A stretch of 64,000 nt of DNA from Paraniabella hibiscisoli (GTDB taxonomy: Bacteria; Bacteroidota; Bacteroidia; Chitinophagales; Chitinophagaceae). The notes under the pieces were generated by a model that was not told the DNA's origin, did not search any database, and saw nothing but the letters and a program-made list of their open reading frames with translations. This document shows, in pieces, positions 60,901 to 64,000 of this stretch; the first letter of the stretch is position 1, and each line of letters opens with the position of its first letter. The stretch lies in contig NZ_JAKWBK010000001.1 of the NCBI RefSeq assembly GCF_022512515.1, forward strand, positions 1,178,001-1,242,000. The letters run 5' to 3'. Both the position numbers and the translations under genes were made by a program.

Positions 60901-61970
60901 CAGGTAGCCGATCATGGTTTACAAAATACGGGTTATGGAATCGGGCTGGCCCTTTCGAAAAATATTGTAGCACTGCACCAGGGCAGCATTGCTGTGGAGA
61001 GCACTCCAGCTCAAAACGATACGGGCGGGCAAACCATATTTACGGTCGTGCTGCCGCGCAATGCGCAGTTTCCCGGGATCGATATAGAAACGGCTGCTGC
61101 ACCAAGACCCACCCTTATCACTTCCGCCTCGATTAATGATACATTTTCTGAAGCGAATGCTACGGATGCTTCTGATGCAACCCCTCAAACAATTCTTATT
61201 GTAGAAGATAATGCAGAACTAAGACAGTTAGTGAGCGAAACGCTTTCTCATCGTTATCGTATTATAACTGCGGAGAACGGCCTGCTGGGCTGGGACGCAG
61301 CCTGCACTGAAATACCCGATATCATCATCAGCGATGTAATGATGCCGGAAATGGACGGCTATACGTTTTGCAAAAAAATAAAAACGGATGAAAGAACCAG
61401 CCATATTCCCGTTATTCTGTTAACAGCCAAAAGCTCTCAAAACGAACAGGTAACGGGGCTGGAACAGGGTGCCGATCTATACCTCACCAAACCGTTCAGT
61501 ACAAAAGTGCTGGCACTTAGCGTGCTCAATTTATCAACAGCGCAGGAAAAGCTAAAACAAAAAATTACAAAGGAGCTAACAATCCTGGACCCCCTGCATA
61601 CAAAACCCGATGATGTATTAGCAGCAGGCACCATTAAAGAAATAGACAAGGCATTTTTGGAAAAGGTTATCGGCCTGATTGAAGAACATATAGATGATCC
61701 TTTATTTGGCGTAGAACTCCTTTCAAAAAAGTAGCGATGAGCGCTCCTGTGCTCTATAAGAAATTAAGAGCGCTAACCAGTATGTCGGTAAACGAGTTTA
61801 TTAAGCTTCACCGGTTTAAAAAAGCCGCCGCCTTATTACAGCAAACTGACATGACAGTGAACGAAGTTTCTTTCGCGGTCGGGTATGATGACAGAAAATA
61901 TTTTAGCCGCGAGTTTAAAAAATTCTTTCACCTTACACCCAGTGAGTTCAGCGCTAAATTCAAACACTAA
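57964..61970 (+). CDS. Hybrid two-component system regulator (HTCS; four assembly frameshifts)
   Basis: About 1336 residues. Signal peptide; two-component propeller repeats of the type LGFMWIGTVDGLCRYDG, RIWVGSIIGL, SLWIGTYFGGVNI, NLWIGTEGGGINYL up to ~700; Y_Y_Y domain (FDKDWKETAEGSVTYTNLPPGKYRL); membrane helix ~765-795; HisKA with FFTNASHEIRTHLTLI (~814); HATPase (NLLANAFKFTPEGG, VTDNGRGIAPQYLD); receiver (ILIVEDNAELRQLV, DIIISDVMMPEMDGY); AraC helix-turn-helix at the end. Breaks at 58488-58495, 59855-59860, 60355-60361 and 61727-61733. It senses a glycan fragment in the periplasm and activates the divergent SusC operon and probably the lyase gene. Confidence 0.93.
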
Positions 61971-61981
61971 TACTCCTTCCA

Positions 61982-63922
61982 TTATTGAACCTTTGCTATG
62001 GTATAACTATACTTGCCTTTTAACCTGGGGCTTTTAACCACCAATTTTACGCGGTATATTTCGCTTCCCCAAACATTGGAGAGTCTTTTGTCATCTAACG
62101 GTATCTTATCTACTAAAACATTGAAAATAGCTTTGGAATAATGAAGTGCTACTTTTTGATTGTTTTTTTCCAATAACACAATTCCTTCTTTGTCAGTAAC
62201 AGGTTTTGCTGAAACCAGGAAGTGTATTGCTGAAGGCTCTTTTACAGCGGCCAGATCAAATGCGTCTTCTATCGTCAGTTCTTTATCAGATACTGTGTAA
62301 CTGCGTTGCCAGCTTTTTACCGCTGCTTCCTTATTGTAGGCTCCACTAATATCCAGGCTAAATTTTTTGTGCCGCTGCTAAAACTAACATTACTTGATTT
62401 ATACTTTGCTCCAAATTGCTGCGCCTCTCCGTTAATCATTGGCAGGCTATGATAGTTGCTTTGCATGGTCCATATAGAATACCGTTCGCGGCCAAAAGTT
62501 TGCCGGGTATAAGTACCAACGCCGGCATCAATAAAAAACGGTATGGTATCTACATACAAAGAAAATGTTCCTACATCGTTATGGTTATGGCTTTCATTAT
62601 TGAAACCTCCTTTTGCAGCAAAGAAGTAGTTTTTTTTTTTACATAACAGAACTCTGTTTGTGGATACCAGGTATAGGGCGCTGAGGGTAAAGCAGGCGTT
62701 ACATTAATCATCTCCTTATTATAAGCAATGCTTTGCAGGGTTCTAAATATATCGCGGCCAGCTCCAACCCCCAGGTTTCCATTCTGTTGCTGAATAAGAT
62801 ATGCCGCGAAGGATTCCATCTCTTTACTATTCACTGCTTTTCCAAAACGATAGATCAACGGCGCATCACCTCCACCTATTGCCGATGCATCAGCAAAATT
62901 CACCACCCAGCCATTACCTACATAACTCCGTGCAATATACTCGCCCATGTTCTTAATAAGCGGCTCCTTAAAGATGGAGATCTTTCCCCGGTGATATCAG
63001 ACAAAATCTGCAGGTAGTCGTAAAGTTTACCTGCCGCATGGCCCCAGTAAGACGGTCCTTCTTCACAGGCGCCATCTCCTTTATTATAGTCAATAAAAAG
63101 GTCAACCGACCTCATCGTTTTATAAACAGCTTTGGCCAGTTGTTCTTTGTCTTCTTCTATCAAAGCAAAGGCCTGCAGTACATTGCTGTTACACCATACA
63201 TTCCAGTTGTTCACCACGCGTGATGTGCCGAGCTCAAAACCCATCCACCAAAAATGATTCAGGTTCATATAGGGCTCCAATATTCTTCTCTTTATTTCAT
63301 ACTTCAGGCGTTGAGCAATCAGCGGATCGGCTTTGTTAAATTCTTTATTCAGGAAAAAATAGATCCAGGAGAAGGTCGACCCTACATCACCGGCAACCAG
63401 GTCAATGATCTGTTGATTATGATCGGGAAAGTGTTTATTTTTTAATTGTATAGAAAGATGGGCGGATAGGGACCAGGAAGTCATTTCGCAGGCAGCAAAT
63501 ACCCCGTTGATCAGTTGATCCATAAACCGGCCCTTGCCCTCGGCCATTTCTGCCAGGAACAAAGTGGCGATAGCGTTAAGATTTTGATTGTAGGGTTCCT
63601 CCATTATTACACGGGAGCCGCTGCGGGAAAATTCAAGATAATCCGTGGCTGTTACTACCTGCCATTTATAACCCAGCTGAGCTTCACCCGCTTTAATAAT
63701 CCCCTCCTTGTTCGCACCCAAAAATTGGTTCCACCCGTTTCTATCGTTATATAAAGGATACTTTATCCATTGCTCCTTTGATAGCAGCGCTTGTTTTACG
63801 CCCTGTTCATCCGCCTGCTTTTGTAAAAGGTTTCGCGGTGTTGATCCCAGCACAGTACCAAACAAAAAGATAAAACAGCTTAGAATAAAAAACGATTTGA
63901 GGGCGAAGACAATCTTGGTCAC
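61982..63922 (-). CDS. Heparinase II/III family polysaccharide lyase (three assembly frameshifts)
   Basis: About 647 residues. Signal peptide (MTKIVFALKSFFILSCFIFLFG). The N-terminal alpha/alpha barrel has FLAEMAEGKGRFMDQLINGVFA, LVAGDVGSTFSWIYFFLN, NNWNVWCNSNVLQAFALI and DGACEEGPSYWGHAAGKLYDYL. The C-terminal beta domain has the family core GFNNESHNHNDVGTFSLYVD and GVGTYTRQTFG. Bases are missing near 62985, in an A11 run (62630-62640) and near 62363. It cleaves uronic-acid glycans by beta-elimination and makes the unsaturated ends that GH88 removes. It converges on the HTCS gene with 11 bases between the stops. Confidence 0.9.
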
Positions 63923-63943
63923 ACTATAAATTTTACGGGTAAG

Positions 63944-64000
63944 TTATAAAAAATTGTCGGGGTTGGCCTGATCAACCGTTTGCTCAAGCTCTTTTTTCGG
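63944..64000 (-). CDS. C-terminal end of an unidentified protein
   Basis: The last 18 codons of an open frame entering from the right edge, ending ELEQTVDQANPDNFL. It lies 21 bases upstream of the lyase gene on the same strand, so the two may be in one operon. Too short to assign. Confidence 0.35.
   Translation of the reverse strand, partial: PKKELEQTVDQANPDNFL

Overview
The window is chromosomal DNA of a Bacteroidota bacterium, most likely of the family Chitinophagaceae. The signs are SusC/SusD pairs, a one-protein hybrid two-component regulator, LytS/LytTR signalling, Tat-signal Gfo/Idh/MocA oxidoreductases, lipoproteins, no Shine-Dalgarno sites, and promoter boxes of the form TAnnTTTG. 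I saw no rRNA, tRNA or CRISPR array. The dominant technical feature is about 60 one-base losses. Almost all can be placed in a homopolymer, and they break roughly 30 genes, including adk. Adding one base at each restores a full-length protein, so I annotate those genes over their whole span and treat the breaks as probable sequencing or consensus errors.

Layout. 1-9700: an ABC ATPase with its membrane partner, an OmpA-type protein, adk, msrB, a four-gene cluster with an SPFH-SHOCT protein and zinc-ribbon proteins (like Bacillus ydjGHI), and an oxidoreductase. 9.7-17.2 kb: an accessory island with kptA, a degenerate nucleotidyltransferase-HEPN protein and its overlapping partner, a 130-nt nested inverted repeat that looks like a structured RNA, an XRE regulator with two tandem operators, a HipA-like kinase, a HipS-like/HIRAN protein, an RNxxxH (HEPN-like) protein, an XRE-ImmA/IrrE protein and a PIN protein. 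This is the best candidate for a little-described defence or toxin-antitoxin module.

17.2-34 kb: small genes (YidD-like, DUF4177-like), an NAD(P)-binding oxidoreductase with a Crp/Fnr regulator, aldose 1-epimerase, a TonB-dependent outer-membrane protein, and a giant alpha-2-macroglobulin-like protein that carries a SusC-type plug domain inside it, placed after a TlpA-like thioredoxin and a LytS/LytTR pair. 34-44 kb: lysS, an FMN-binding glutamate-synthase-like protein, a GH29 alpha-L-fucosidase, and a tightly overlapping operon of outer-membrane barrel, response regulator, histidine kinase and DUF4382-like lipoprotein.

44-64 kb: a polysaccharide utilisation locus. SusC, SusD, a parallel beta-helix protein, GH88, a GH95-like enzyme, a DUF2264-like protein and a Gfo/Idh/MocA oxidoreductase are read on the minus strand. 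A divergent hybrid two-component regulator lies upstream and is followed by a convergent heparinase II/III-type lyase. Lyase plus GH88 plus GH95-like enzymes point to a uronic-acid-containing, possibly fucosylated polysaccharide.
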